A DNA stretch of 64,000 bases, taken from positions 50,978,093 to 51,042,092 of the forward strand of contig NC_080426.1 of assembly GCF_029873635.1 (NCBI RefSeq), in the 5' to 3' direction. The first letter of the stretch is position 1, and the number at the start of each line of letters is the position of its first letter. The position numbers and the translations under genes were made by a program. This DNA is from Malania oleifera. Lineage: Eukaryota > Streptophyta > Magnoliopsida > Santalales > Ximeniaceae. The notes beneath the pieces were generated by a model, which saw nothing but the letters and a program-made list of their open reading frames with translations, made no database searches and was not told where the DNA came from. This document shows positions 41,361 to 52,429 of the stretch, one piece after another.

Positions 41361-42598
41361 CATTTTTACTGCGGGTAATTAAGGGTAATTGAGGTAAAAA
41401 ATTGATTAAATATTTTTAATAATTCCTTTTGCGTCCAAATGGTTATATTTTTTGTTAGAGGCTATATATATACCTTCATTTTCAAAAATTAGATAGAGAA
41501 TTAGATCCTTGATTAACAAAAATTTTCTCTAAAATTCCTTGAGCTATTTATTCTCATACAAGCTTACATACTTTGCCCTTTCTCATTCTTTTGCAAAAAT
41601 GCCTTTAGTGAGAGTATCTTAAGATATCATATACTGTTACTACTAGCTTATGCTCTCATACACTTGATTGTTTGTTGATTTTATTGAGAGTAAGCCAAAA
41701 AGTTTTTCCTGGAGATTTCATTCATATATTCATTTTTGGGGAAACTTTCTTAAGCTAGTGAGTCTTTGCATTCTTGTTGCAAGACTCAAGAGCTTGTCTT
41801 GTGTTTTGAAGAAAATATTTTTGATAAGCTGGTTTTCAAAATATCTCGTGTGCTTAACTTTTGAAAATCATTTACAATATTTTTGCTTATGTGTTTCGGA
41901 TCTTTGATATTGAACATTGTGATTGATATTGTTATTTTGAATAAAAGATCTCTACGCATACACTCTCACACTTTGATTGCAATATTTGCATTATCTTGAG
42001 AGCTGTAATATTATCTTCACTAAGCTTATAAATCCTATTATATTGAAATACATTGGTTATACTGGTACATATTTGCTTGTGTTAGAGGTATTGAAATTGT
42101 ACACAAATTTGTATTGATTATTTGTTATATTGCAGGTGTGGCCTGAGGGGGTGTTGATCTAGCCCATAAGGATCGGTTGAAAAGGTTGAGGTCAACCCTG
42201 GTAATTTGACCTAGTATTGTAAACGGTGTTGCTCCACCTGATAAGTGAGCATTAATGGATTCCTCTTGCTTGTGAGCTTGAGGCGGGGACGTAGGCAGCA
42301 TTGGCCAAACCCCGATAACATATCTAGTGTAGCATTTATTTTTCTACAATTTATTTTCTACACCTGCATGTTATTATTTATTTCTCTGACATGTTTACAT
42401 TACACAATTGAATGATTTATAATACTGAGACTAGTTTATTAGTTCAAATATTTGCTCAATAATTTATTTGTGATATTGGGAAATGCTTAGACAGATCCTA
42501 GGTTGCGAAATACTGTTGTTACCTGGTTTAACCTGGGAAGAAATTTTTTAAATCTCCAATTCACCCCCCCCCCTCTTGGGAATACACCAATTCCAACA

Positions 42599-44408
42599 GG
42601 TTGGACATGGGCATTTCATGAGGCTATTACGAAAGGTCTGGGGGTATCTCATGCAGCACAAGTTGAAGTTGTTTGCCAGGTATAACTTGTGGCTGAGGTG
42701 GAGTATCAAACCGGGAGAGAGTTCCCCAAGTCAGATATTGTTGTCGAGTACACTGGCGTTTATTGAGTTTTGTGAGTAGGGCATGGTGTATGTAGGGCTT
42801 ACAAGGGACTTCTTGGTAAAGTCAGTGAGTTTGACATGTTTGTTGGTTAATCGATCACCAAAGGTATCACTGGATGGGAGAGTTGTAGGAGAAGTTTGGA
42901 TAGATCATGTGGTAGACTTCTCTAGCTTGAGAGAGTTTGGAGGTCCAACCATGCACATTTCTAGTTAGGTGATATCTAGGCTTGGTGTGATGTCTAAACG
43001 GTGCATCTTTCAGGTATATAAGAAAGATGGGTTCAAGTTGGGTGATCCAATGGCAAACAAGGTTGCGATAGGTGGAGACATGACTTTTGGGGTTAAAGTC
43101 ATGCAACAACGTACTCAGGTATATGAAGAGAAACGAGTGCTAGAAATTTGTAGTAGCAGCAGCGATGAGCATGTTGTGCAGGTGACATTGGAGACCACAA
43201 GTGCAGGGAGTATCGGCTTAGGATACTTGCAATATCACAGGATAAATTGGAGTAGAAATGAGATTGTGATGTAGGTGGAGTTACGGACTCAGGGCATAAA
43301 TGCAGTGAGTTCAAGCTCGGGAGACCAGCAGGATCACAATGGGCTTAGAGGCACTATCAGGTCACCGCCCAGGTATGATTTGATGTCTTATGCAACCATT
43401 ACTACTAGGAAGGATCCTACTACATTTCATAAGGCAATGCACGACCAAGAGAAGGGTATGTGGATAGGTGCCATGGTGGAGGAGATGAAGTTACTATATA
43501 AGAATCAGACCGGTGGGGGTTGGTGGTGCTCCTAAAGGGGGAGAGGAAGATAGGCTGCAAATGGATAATTATTCTGTTGTTTTATATAAGTGACATGTCG
43601 ATTTCTGAAAATGTTTCAACTAAGGTAAATCAGTCGAGGACTCCGTTGAGAAAGGAAGTTGACATGAAGGTGTTGGGGGCTGCCAAGAGTATTCTTGTGT
43701 TGAAGATTCGCGAGGATAAAGTTACAGGGAGATTGGGATTATCTCGAGGTGACTATGGTCATAACTGTAGGGAGATTGGAGTTATCTCAGGGTGACTATG
43801 TGGATAAAACTACACGGAGATTGTGGTTATCTCAGGGTGATTTTGTGGATTAGGTGTTGGAGAGGTTTAGCATGGTTAATGTTAAACCGGTCTCTAGTAC
43901 ACCATTGGCGAATCTAAGTAAACAGTCTACCGCTCAGTACTCAAGGATAAACAATGAAGTTCAAGTCGTGTCAAAGGTTTCCTATGCTAGTGCAATGGGG
44001 TATTTCGGCCGGCAATAGAGGGTTCTGTCAGTTGTGAGGTTCACAAATACAAACTACACAGGGGACTTGAATGATAGGAGGCTTGCAACGGGGTATGTTG
44101 TGGGAAAGCCTAATTGTTGGAAGTCCATAGTACAGTCTCAGGGTACGCTAGTTACGACTGGATTGGAGTTTTTAGTAGTGGCTGAGGCTACCAAGGTGGC
44201 ATTGTGGTTAAGAGGTCCGTTCAAGGAGCTGAGTGTTCAGTTAGGTTAAGTTCCTATTATCACGGTCAAGTTCAAGCATTTCTTGGACTTGGTTTATGTC
44301 TCCAAGTATTAGACGAGAGGTGGGTCCCAATTTACTAGCCCGGGTGGAGCAGCGGGGATTATGCTTTCGGATTTGTCCTAAGTGGTGAATATTCGTCAAG
44401 GTGGATAT
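42599..44408 (+). pseudogene. Copia-F integrase, RT fragments and RNase H
   Basis: The integrase frame resumes (VGHGHFMRLLRKVWGYLMQH, then a nonsense codon at 42777). A deletion leads to LLVNRSPKVSLDGRVVGEVW and the connection words SKRCIFQVYKKDGFKL and DPMANKV. Stops at 42966 and 43272 are in the same frame. RT is only partly present: TFHKAMHDQEKGMWIGAMVE and RKIGCKWI, then a jump past the catalytic YVDD region to VDMKVLGAAKSILVLKI. A triplicated 44-45-bp segment (43714-43852) follows. RNase H ends with TGDLNDRRLATGYVVGKPN. Non-functional. Confidence 0.9.
43714..43852 (+). repeat. 44-45-bp segment present three times in copia-F RT
   Basis: Units start at about 43714, 43758 and 43803 (GATAAAGTTACAGGGAGATT, GTCATAACTGTAGGGAGATT, GATAAAACTACACGGAGATT). 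Each is followed by ATCTCAGGGTGACTATG-like sequence. Confidence 0.75.
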
Positions 44409-44462
44409 TGTTGGGGATGTGGCTTATATTCTGAGTGAAATGTATGTACTGGGGGAAAGCAC
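44409..44462 (+). repeat. Truncated 3' LTR of copia-F
   Basis: TGTTGGGGATGTGGCTTATA onward matches the 5' LTR start at 36071 for about 54 bp, to GGGGGAAAGCAC. A gypsy LTR begins at the next base. Confidence 0.85.
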
Positions 44463-44710
44463 TGTAAAGACTCAGAAAATTGAATTAATGAGAAAGTAAA
44501 AGAAAAGAAGGTTTTTGGTTTGGTGGGAGACTAGAAAAATCGTTGACAATTTTGTATTTACTATAGGCTAGTTACAGGTAAAACGGTAAATAGAGTGGGT
44601 TAAAGACCCAAACCGTCGACGATTTTGAGGGGTGTAGAAAATTGTCGACGGTTTTGTCTACAGTGCTGATTTTAAAGGGGGGCTGCGAGCTTCATTTGCT
44701 TTAAACAAAC

Positions 44711-44783
<73 letters not shown>

Positions 44784-45203
44784 CCCTACAACACCCTCTC
44801 CCTTCTCTCTACGATTGTGCTTCGATTATAGCTCAAATTGACGATCAGAAGCTACCATGAGATCCTAGAAGTGATCCCTAGCGGTTTAATCAAAGTAGAT
44901 TTTCAATTTTGGAATTCCAGGCACCACTCCATAGTTGAGGTAAGGATGTTAAATGTTGGTATTTAATTGATTTAATAGAGTGTTTGGGTCTGGATATGTT
45001 TTAATGATAATAATTCTAGGGTTGATGTTGTTTGAACTGAGGAAATATGAATTTTAGGACTTTGAGCTTTGAACGCTGTGGGCGTGGATTTAGGGTTGTT
45101 GCAGGCCTCTTAGTAAGTCAGGTAAAGGGAATAAATTATAACAGTTATTTTTTAAAAATTACTGATTGAATAAATATGTGAAAATGAAAATATTATATGT
45201 TCA
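44463..45203 (+). mobile_element. Gypsy LTR fragment I (5' part of a Tekay-like LTR)
   Basis: The start TGTAAAGACTCAGAAAATTG resembles the gypsy-A LTR start TGTAGAGACCCGG. It has three GTCGAC sites (44537-44660), a (CT)n tract (44717-44779), leader, donor-like TGAGGTAAGGATG (44937-44949) and a second donor-like CAGGTAAAGGG (45119-45129). It stops at about 45203, where SIRE-like LTR sequence begins; the minisatellite, acceptor and LTR end are missing. Confidence 0.8.
44717..44779. repeat. (CT)n microsatellite in LTR fragment I
   Basis: About 31 CT dinucleotides in the leader position shared with other LTRs. Confidence 0.95.
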
Positions 45204-45552
45204 CCTAGTGTTGTATACGGTGTCGCTCCACCCGTTAAGTGAGCTTTAGTGGAATCCTAGGACTTGCGAGCTGAGACGGGGACATAGGCAGTATTGGTTG
45301 AACCCCGATAACATATCGTGTGTCTACTTTTAATTTCTAGCACTTTATATTCCTTCACATATATATTATATTTGATATATTATGAATGTTGCGCATGATT
45401 TAATTTCTGCATATTATTTTTATCTACGCAATTGGTATATGCTTAAAAAGATCCTAGGCTGTGTATTACTGATATCTTATTTAACTTAGGAAGAAATTTT
45501 AAAATTCCAATTCACCCCCCTCCCCTCTTGGGAATACACCAATTCCAACACA
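45204..45552 (+). mobile_element. 3' end of a SIRE-like LTR
   Basis: CCTAGTGTTGTATACGGTGT through GGGGACATAGGCAGTATTGG to CCAATTCCAACA is a close relative of 42208-42598 in solo LTR E. Only the last 350 bp are present, joined to a broken gypsy LTR. Confidence 0.85.
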
Positions 45553-45999
45553 CCTAATAGTGCATAACATGGAATGCTAGTCTAGAACCTATTTGGTATC
45601 GTCATTGTTTTTTGTTTTTGTTTGTTTTGCCATAGTGAAGAAACAAATTATAAAAACAGATTCGTTTATGTTGTCAATTTTTACTTCTTTTGTCAATTTT
45701 CAGTTATTTGCCAAATAATTGAAAATCAAATTTTATGATTTTCAGTTGTTTTGGCAACTTGTTGCCTAAAATTTTAATATCTATAAATAATTTTTTGGTT
45801 TAAATTATTTATTTTATACACTTTTAAATTAAAATCAAAAGTAGATGATCATATGAATTTAAATATAGTTAAAATAAAAAAAAACCATAAATTTTTAAAA
45901 AAATTGTAATAAAGCCAAATACAAAATAATTTTACTATTTTTAATTATAATGTCCAATAAAATTTTTATTGTAAAGTAAAATTTGAAAGTAGAACAATT
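45553..45999. other. AT-rich spacer
   Basis: AT-rich DNA with poly(A)/(T) stretches and no supported gene or repeat end. Confidence 0.55.
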
Positions 46000-46242
46000 A
46001 AAGTAAAATAACAACAACAACAAAAACAAGCGTTAAGTCCCACAAGGTGGGGTCGGCTATATGAATCCTTTTCCGCCAATTTTTCGATTATGGGTCATTT
46101 CTTTTGACAAATTCATGACTATTAAATCTTTACTCACTATCTCCTTCCAAGTTATTTTAGGTCTATCCCTACCCCTACCCCTTCTACTTCCTCCCATGGT
46201 AACTAACTCACTCTTCCTCACTAACACACTATGTGGCCTATG

Positions 46243-46425
46243 TTACAAGTGTTTGTACCATCTAAGTCGTCCCTCCCTTATCTTATCTTTTATAGTAGCT
46301 ACACTTAACTTACCGTGGATATGCTCATTCCTTAATTTATCTTTCAGTGTTATACCACTCATCCATCTAAGCATTTTCATTTCAGAAACTTTTACTTTTT
46401 GGATATTTAGTTGTTCATAGCCCAA
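46243..46425 (-). pseudogene. RTE C-terminal region
   Basis: Contains VSEMKMLRWMSGITLKDKLR and VATIKDKIREGRLRWYKHL, the conserved segment after RT in plant RTE proteins. It ends before a stop. Confidence 0.85.
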
Positions 46426-46560
46426 TATTTTGATCTATATAGCATAACTGGTTTTATAGCCATCATATAAAACTTCGCTTTTAATTTTAAGAGTATTCTA
46501 CGATCACACGGCACACTGGAAGCACTTCTCTATTTTACTCAACCTACTTTACTCTATGAA

Positions 46561-47300
46561 TTACATCATTTTCAATTTTTCCTTCAACTTGCATAATAGA
46601 TCCAAGGTATCAAAATCTATAAGTGTTATTATTTCTTCATCATCAAGTTTAACTTTGTCTCCAATATTCCTCCTACCATTACTAAAATTACATTTCATAT
46701 ATTTAGTCTTATTTCTGTATATCCTAAAGCCTCTAAATTCTAAAGCTTCTCTCCGTAATTCTAACTCAGCATCTACTTCGTCCCTAATTTCATCAATTAA
46801 TACAATATCATCTGCAAACAACATACAACATGGAACCTCATTTTGAATATTCTTAGTCAATTGGCCGATCGCTAAAGTAAAAAGATAAGAGCTCAAAGCA
46901 GATCCTTGATGTATACCTATGGTGATTGGAAATTCTCTAGTTTCTCTATTTATAGTCCTTACACTAGTTATTACTCCATCGTACATATTCTTAATGACAT
47001 TAGTATAAAACCTTCTAAGACCTTAGTTTCTAACCTTAATCTTTGTTCAATTACCTTTTTCCCATAATTTCGTCATATGACTTATAAGTTTAATTTCATG
47101 ATAGTTATTACAATTTTGAATATCTTCTTTATTTTTGTACATAGGTATTAAAGTGTTTTTCCTCCATTCATCTGGCATTTTCTTAGTTTCTATAATTGTA
47201 TTTAATAAATTAATTAACCATATAATTCCATTATCACCTAAGCATTTCCAAACTTCAATTGGGATGTTATCCAGTCCTATAGCTTTCTCATTTTTCATCC
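46561..47300 (-). pseudogene. RTE reverse transcriptase
   Basis: Two main pieces. 47298-47047 has KAIGLDNIPIEVWKCLGDNG, MPDEWRKNTLIPMYKNK and a NNYHEIKLISHMTKLWE block. 46986-46561 has IGIHQGSALSSYLFTLA and the catalytic CMLFADDIVLIDE. The enzyme would copy its RNA at a nicked target. A frameshift lies between the pieces. Confidence 0.9.
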
Positions 47301-48145
47301 TTTTAGTGCAAACTTAACTTCGTTAATTCTAATTTTACGAATAAATCTCATATTTTTATTATTTTTTCTCATTTGTCAAATCTAAGTTTAAGTCTTCTAT
47401 TTGGTTTTTATTAAACAACTTACTAAAGTAACTTTACCATCTTTCTTTAATGTCTTCATCCTTAAACAAGACAATATCATCCTCACATTTTATATTTCCT
47501 AAATCCCTACTCTTCCTATCTCTAGCTTTGGAAAGTTTAAATTTATCTCTTTCCTTTTCTTTTGTATCTAATCTATCATGCAAACTATTAAATGATCTCT
47601 ATTTAGCCTCACTAATGACCTTTTTTGCATCTTTTCTCACCTCCTTATACTTTTCAAAGTTATTTATGTTTCTACATTTTTACCATGTTTTATACCATTT
47701 TTTTTTGTCTTTACAACTTTTTGGACATTTTATCCCACCACTAACTTTTTTTCCTATTCAAGAATCATACTCTTGATTCACCTAAAATCTCTTTTGTTAT
47801 CTTTTAAATAGAGTTAGCTAATCTACTCCAAAGAGTATTTGTATCTATCCCACCCTCTATAGTCCAATACCCATTTTGATCATTTTATTTTTAAATTTTA
47901 TTATATTTTCTCCCTTTAGGTTCCATCACCTAGTTCTCTTACACTAATTTATTTTATTATTTTTCTTCCATTTCTTAATACATATATCTAACACTAAGAC
48001 TCTATGTTATGTGGTTAGGCTTTCACCTGGAATAAATTTACAATCCTTACATGATAAACAATCTACCCTCCTAGTTAAAAAAAAAAAATCTATTTGACTT
48101 TTATTTTGTCTACTTTTAAAGGTTATTAAGTGTTCTTCTATTTTC

Positions 48146-48352
48146 TTTTTTTTTTTTGATACGCTAGGTTTCCTTGACTTACGCGCCAGAATAATCTCAC
48201 ACCTACGCCAGTCATGCCCTCAGCCAACACGTAGGAGGTAAATCGTGGATGTACGCTGCAAGCGGTAAGGTTTGAACCCCAGACTTCACATTTTTCCAAG
48301 GTCGTCTGGTGAACCTCCTTACTACTTGAGCTTATGCCTGAGTGGCTAAATC
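48146..48352 (-). mobile_element. tRNA-derived SINE inserted in the RTE element
   Basis: On the minus strand it starts near AGCCACTCAGGCATAAGCTC, which resembles a pol III A box. GGGGTTCAAACCTTACC about 60 bp on resembles a B box. It ends in a 13-base poly(A) (48146-48158 on the complement). About 200 bp long. Flanks AGAAGAGAGAAG and AGAAAATAGAAG could be a decayed target duplication. It interrupts the RTE protein between endonuclease and RT. Confidence 0.7.
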
Positions 48353-48398
48353 CTTCTCTCTTCTTAAAGCAAGTATTCATTATACTAAAATCATATGA

Positions 48399-49098
48399 CA
48401 TAGCAAAGTCTAAGATCATCTCCCCATACTCATTTTTGTCTCAATATCCATATCCTCTATGTATCCTCTCATAACTTTTATTATCCCTTCCAACGTGTTC
48501 ATTCAGATCTCCACCTATAAATATTTTATCAGTCCTTAGTATGCTTTGCATAATACTATCCATATATTGCCAAAATTGTCTCTTAAGATTCTATACTAAG
48601 CCGACTTGAGGAGCATAAGCAATAATTATATTTATTATCCCTTCGAAAGTGTCCATTCAGATCTCCTCCTATAAATATTTTATTAATCCTTAGTATGCTT
48701 TGCATAATACTATCCATATATTGCCAAAATTGTCTCTTAAGATTCTATACTAAGCAGACTTGAGGAGCATAAGCAATAATTATATTTATTATCTCTTGGC
48801 CTAATACCATCTTGATTTTTATAATTCTATCCTCTACTTTGTTTATATCAACAACACTATCTTTTAAGTTTTTGCCTACAATAATTCTTACTCTATTCTT
48901 AGGTTTTTCTTTTCCAGTGTACCAAAGTTTAAATCCTGATTTATCAATTTCTCTAGCTTTGTCCCCTACCCACTTAGTTTTTTGAAGGCAAATTATATTA
49001 ATTCTTCTTCTAATCATTGTGTCCACAATTTCCATGTTTTTCCCCGTAAGTGTCCTTATATTCCAAGTTACTAATCCAATCCTAATTTCTTGAACCAA
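48399..49098 (-). pseudogene. RTE AP endonuclease domain
   Basis: Starts IRIGLVTWNIRTLTGKNMEI with the WNIRTL motif of exonuclease-endonuclease-phosphatase folds, then IICLQKTKWVG. LGQEIINIIIAYAPQVCLV (about 48770) continues the fold. The rest is broken by a tandem duplication (48481-48788) and frameshifts. The domain would nick target DNA for priming. Confidence 0.85.
48481..48788. repeat. 154-bp tandem duplication in the RTE endonuclease
   Basis: Two copies (48481-48634 and 48635-48788) begin TTATCCCTTC and share CTTAGTATGCTTTGCATAAT and GACTTGAGGAGCATAAGCAA, with few differences. Confidence 0.88.
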
Positions 49099-49115
49099 CT
49101 TCTTTACCTGCCAAG

Positions 49116-49749
49116 GTATTAGTCTCTACCAAATTATGGTGAAATATTACTCGTTTTGACTCATTAAATTTCATAATTTTGTTTCATAAGAGGCATCCTA
49201 TAAAGTTGAAATATAATATGTGTGTTCTTATATGACCAATATTTCATGAATACATGTTTGAGCTGAAACCATAACATGTATAAGACAAAGAAAGGATAAC
49301 AATAGAGCCTCCTAAAAAATGCTACTGAGATGAAGTGAAACGGCATTATATATATATCTTAGCTCAATAGCTGTGTAGTCAATCTATTTTATTAATTTTT
49401 TTAAAAAATAAAATATAAGAAAAAAAAAAAAGCCCCTTCTTGCCTCCAAAACCTTAATTTTAATTTTTTATAATTTTTAATTTAAAAATAGTTTAATTAA
49501 TTAAAAATGGATCAATTAAATATGCATGCACAACTATGGCTTGTGGGTTGATGTTAGTCAGGAATATATTTTAATTTATAAGTACAGAGCATAAGTCAAA
49601 TACCCAAAAGGTCAAAAAAGTGACAAAATTTTACTACCTAATAATTTATCACATAGTTGAATTTTTAAATAAAAGAAATAATTCCACAATTGATAGACCA
49701 CTTTGTTGATTTTAATGGAAGATTCCTAAAAATTATTATATGAGCCAAT
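49116..49749. other. AT-rich spacer
   Basis: AT-rich, with a poly(A) stretch near 49418-49431. No supported gene. Confidence 0.5.
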
Positions 49750-50025
49750 TTGGGGGAGGAAATAGATTCAGATGATGAAAGTATTTACTCTATTTTCTCA
49801 GAATACTCTGAATCGGAAGATGGAGAAGATGATTCAGAAGAAGAATCTCCTTATTTTCTCAAGCTAAATCAATTAAGATTAGCAATGATGAGAGTTTCTA
49901 ACAAAGCACCAAATTTGGTTTTTTCTTTATCAGGAGAAGAAGAAAATGTAGTACAGACGGCAGATATGGAAATCCTGTTAGAAAGTAGGGATTGTCAAGA
50001 ATTAAGAATGTCTCAAGCAAGTTGA
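49750..50025 (+). pseudogene. Acidic segment of the pararetrovirus remnant
   Basis: A 91-codon open frame rich in Asp, Glu and Ser (DSDDESIYSIFSEYSESEDG). No catalytic motif. Similar acidic stretches occur in caulimovirid coat-protein regions, but homology cannot be shown from sequence alone. It ends at a stop; related sequence is lost or inverted downstream. Confidence 0.4.
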
Positions 50026-50112
50026 GCCGAAGCATATCAGACATCATGGATACCTTACAGAGAAACTGTAAAGGTAATAGAGAAAGAAGTAACGGTTAAA
50101 TCTCCATCTCTA

Positions 50113-50228
50113 CCTTCACTTCTCTACCTTGAGATTGATCTACTAATAAATGAGTTCTGCTGTATTTTCCCAATTAACTACTCTAAAGTTTTTTGAAATA
50201 GTAACTTCAAATTCTTCCATTATTTCAA
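50113..50228 (-). repeat. Inverted copy of the 51550-51670 segment
   Basis: CTTGAGATTGATCTACTAAT and TTCTGCTGTATTTTCCCAAT read as the reverse complement of the sequence at about 51550-51670, with about 10-15% differences. One piece of the virus remnant is therefore duplicated in the opposite direction. Confidence 0.85.
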
Positions 50229-50239
50229 TTACTTCTTTT

Positions 50240-50930
50240 GAACAGACTAGAAAGAACCATATGGATGCAACCTTAGATTGAATTTTTAGGATTAAAAATT
50301 TGGGGAAGTGAAGAGGAACTTCAGCCTCATATAATAGAAAGGTTATGTGATTTTCCTAATGAATTTGAAAACAAAAGGCAGTGTCAATGCCTTCTAGAAA
50401 TATTAAATTACATTAGAAAATTTATTAAGAATTTAGCAGAAAATGCAACACCAATTTAGAAAAAGGTTTCAGTAAAGAACCCTTAGAATTGGACTTCGGA
50501 AGATACCGAAGTAGTAAAAGCCTTGAAAAAAGAAGTTCAGAATCTACCAAAATTAGAATATTCAGATGGTACAGAGTTAGATATAATTCTGAAAACCGAT
50601 ACTTTAGATATTGCATGGAGTTGTGTTTTAAAAATTAGAAAAATTGACAACATAGAACACCTCAACAGCTATTGGAGTGGATGTTTTAATGGAATAGAAT
50701 TAAATTACTTAGTTTATAAAAAAGAATTATTGGCAATCCTTAAAAGAATTAGGGCTAATGAACTTTTATTGGGTAAACCATTCATCGTTAGGACAGATAG
50801 TTCATATGTAAAGCACTTCATTGGAATTAAGTTAAAACAATGCACTCAAGCAAGATTGGTTAGATGGAGAAATGAATTACAATATTACTCATTTAATGTA
50901 CAATAAATTAAAGGAAGAGATAATATTATT
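50240..50930 (+). pseudogene. Pararetrovirus RT end and RNase H
   Basis: A largely open region, with a full frame at 50523-50906. It shows the RT thumb/connection region, then RNase H. The spacing of an early Asp (ILKTDTLDIAW), a Glu in the middle (YKKELLAILKRI) and a later Asp (RTDSSYVKHF) fits RNase H. The segment before it holds two in-frame stops. RNase H would degrade RNA in the RNA-DNA hybrid during reverse transcription. The bulk of RT, including its catalytic loop, is not present. Confidence 0.75.
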
Positions 50931-51004
50931 GCTGATACTCATAACCAAATATTTGAATTCTTGCAGAACTAATGGAAAGCAGTAGCAGTAGAAGCTAGCT
51001 AAAT

Positions 51005-51543
51005 TGTGCAATTTGTCAAGAAAGGCATAAGGTGGCAGATTGCCCAGTTGCAAAATTTGTAGACAAACAGAGACAGTTAACTTCCAACCTCAGAAAGGGA
51101 GAAGGAAGTAATAAAGGAAGAGAAAGTGTTTCTCAGAAGAGAGAACGTCTAGTTCCAATTTTAGAACAAAGCCAGATGAAGAAAGGAAGCTAATCTAGAA
51201 AAGAAGAAAAAACTAGTGACAAAAGTCATATTCAATGTTTTATTTGTAGCCAGTATGGTCATTACAACACACAGTGTATCTAAAATCCTAGAACCAGGAG
51301 GGTAAAAGGAGAAAGCATGTTGGCAATCAAAGAAAAACAGAAAAATGATTCAGTTGTTATCAACAAGAAAGTTTCAAAATCCAGTAAGGATAGAGAAACA
51401 ATCGAAGTTGATTTTGTCATTAAAGATTTTCTGAGAAGGACTCTAAAAATCTCTAAAGAAAAGAGAAATTTTCTAGAAGAGATAATTAATAATCCAACAA
51501 TTCCAGCAAATATATCTTTTTTCAGTCTGTTTAAAAGAAGTAA
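51005..51543 (+). pseudogene. Pararetrovirus zinc-knuckle segment
   Basis: A CAICQERHKVADC motif (about 51009-51047) is followed by a basic stretch and a CFICSQYGHYNTQC motif (about 51236-51277, the CX2CX4HX4C pattern). An open, lysine-rich frame (51317-51543) follows. Such knuckles bind nucleic acid. Stops separate the parts. Confidence 0.6.
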
Positions 51544-51549
51544 TTAAAA

Positions 51550-52350
51550 TTATGGAAGAATTTGAAGCTACTATTTCAGAAAACTTCGGAGTAGTTAAGA
51601 GGGAAAATACAGCAAAACTCACTCATCAGTAGATCAAGCTCAAGGAAGAAATGGAGATTCAACTTAAAAAAATACAAATTTACTATCCGAGCAGTATTTG
51701 GAATTTCAGAGTACCCGAAATTAAAGCAATTTTGGATGAGAAGCGGATTGTGTATTCCAAAACTACACATTCCTAAGAATATAAACCCTGAGTATTTAAT
51801 CGCAACTCAGAAAGCTTTAAGAACAGGAGATATTCAGTTTTTTGGATTCAACAAAACAGGACAGACTTTTAATTTCCTACTATCATGGTAAAATATATAT
51901 TAAATTTCACTAATCCAGGAAGGTTATGGTGGATTGGGTACATTGAGCCAATTGAATTAAAAACAGGAAAAGTTTTGTTTTGGAATCTTTTTCTAGAAGA
52001 TTAGAAAGGAGTAGTCTGGAAAGATTTCCAGAAACACAAGAAATTCTATGAATTGGTTCAGAATTAATGGGGACTTTATCTTCTTGAAGTTAGAATGACT
52101 TTAGATTGTATTTTCTTTGCAGATCATAAAACTCTAATTGCTATTGAAGGAAAATACCTCAAGAAATTTGAAGAAGCTAGTTTAGCAGAACTTGCAATAG
52201 AGGCAAAGAAATTGATTAATCAAATTAAAAATTAGGAGTGTCATCTTCCTTCAACACAGGCTATGAAAAGTGATCTCCAAATTATTCTAGTAGAGTTAGC
52301 AAGAAAGGAACATGATGAAGAAATCATCGAAGCACTAAAAGATCTCTGAA
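51550..52350 (+). pseudogene. Further pararetrovirus coding block
   Basis: Shifted reading frames without recognised catalytic motifs. The last part (about 52140-52350) is predicted helical, with many Lys, Glu and Leu. It lies between the zinc-knuckle segment and the non-coding region. It could be the second open reading frame seen in some caulimovirids; I cannot name it further. Confidence 0.4.
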
Positions 52351-52429
52351 GATGGACGAGATCTTTGCCAAATATGAGATACAGATATTTGTCCAAAACT
52401 ATGTCATATCCTAGGCCTCGTCAAACGGA

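Larger units (their letters stand above)
38221..42598 (+). mobile_element. Solo LTR E, SIRE-like copia, about 2.18 kb plus insertion
   Basis: Begins TGTTGACTCTATGAG and ends CACCAATTCCAACA, with flanks GGTTA (38216-38220) and GGTTG (42599-42603). Only LTR sequence is present (about 2184 bp after removing the nested solo LTR H), so it is a solo LTR. It has many GGTCGACCGAACC motifs on both sides of the insertion, a TATA box GGCTATATATATACC (about 41461-41475), a GGGGACGTAGGCAGCATTGG leader (42286-42305) and the CCAATTCACCCCCCCC end block also found in copia-C. Confidence 0.9.
36071..44462 (+). mobile_element. Copia-F: Tork-like Ty1/copia element, interrupted and 3' truncated
   Basis: 5' LTR 36071-36777, primer site 36780, gag-pol from 36846, polypurine-like AGGTGGATAT at about 44399 and the first about 54 bp of a 3' LTR (44409-44462), where a gypsy LTR fragment takes over. 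Solo LTR E (38221-42598) is inserted in the integrase frame. Removing it restores continuous reading across the junction. Gag and integrase words fit the Tork/TNT1-like lineage. Multiple nonsense codons and deletions make it dead. Confidence 0.9.
46000..49115 (-). mobile_element. RTE-type non-LTR retrotransposon (LINE), degenerate
   Basis: On the minus strand the order is AP endonuclease, RT and C-terminal part. The 3' end has GGACTTAACGCTTG then GTTTTTGTTGTTGTTGTTAT (46005-46043 region), the simple-repeat tail typical of plant RTE elements. The sequence GGTGGGGTCGGCTATATGAA just inside the end is a common plant RTE signature. Several frameshifts, a 154-bp tandem duplication and a SINE insertion mark it as inactive. 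The 5' edge is near 49115; no target duplication was identified. Confidence 0.88.

Noticed and set aside
46556-46846. Plus-strand hydrophobic frame that could suggest a membrane protein
   Set aside because: Antisense to the RTE reverse transcriptase with its FADD motif.
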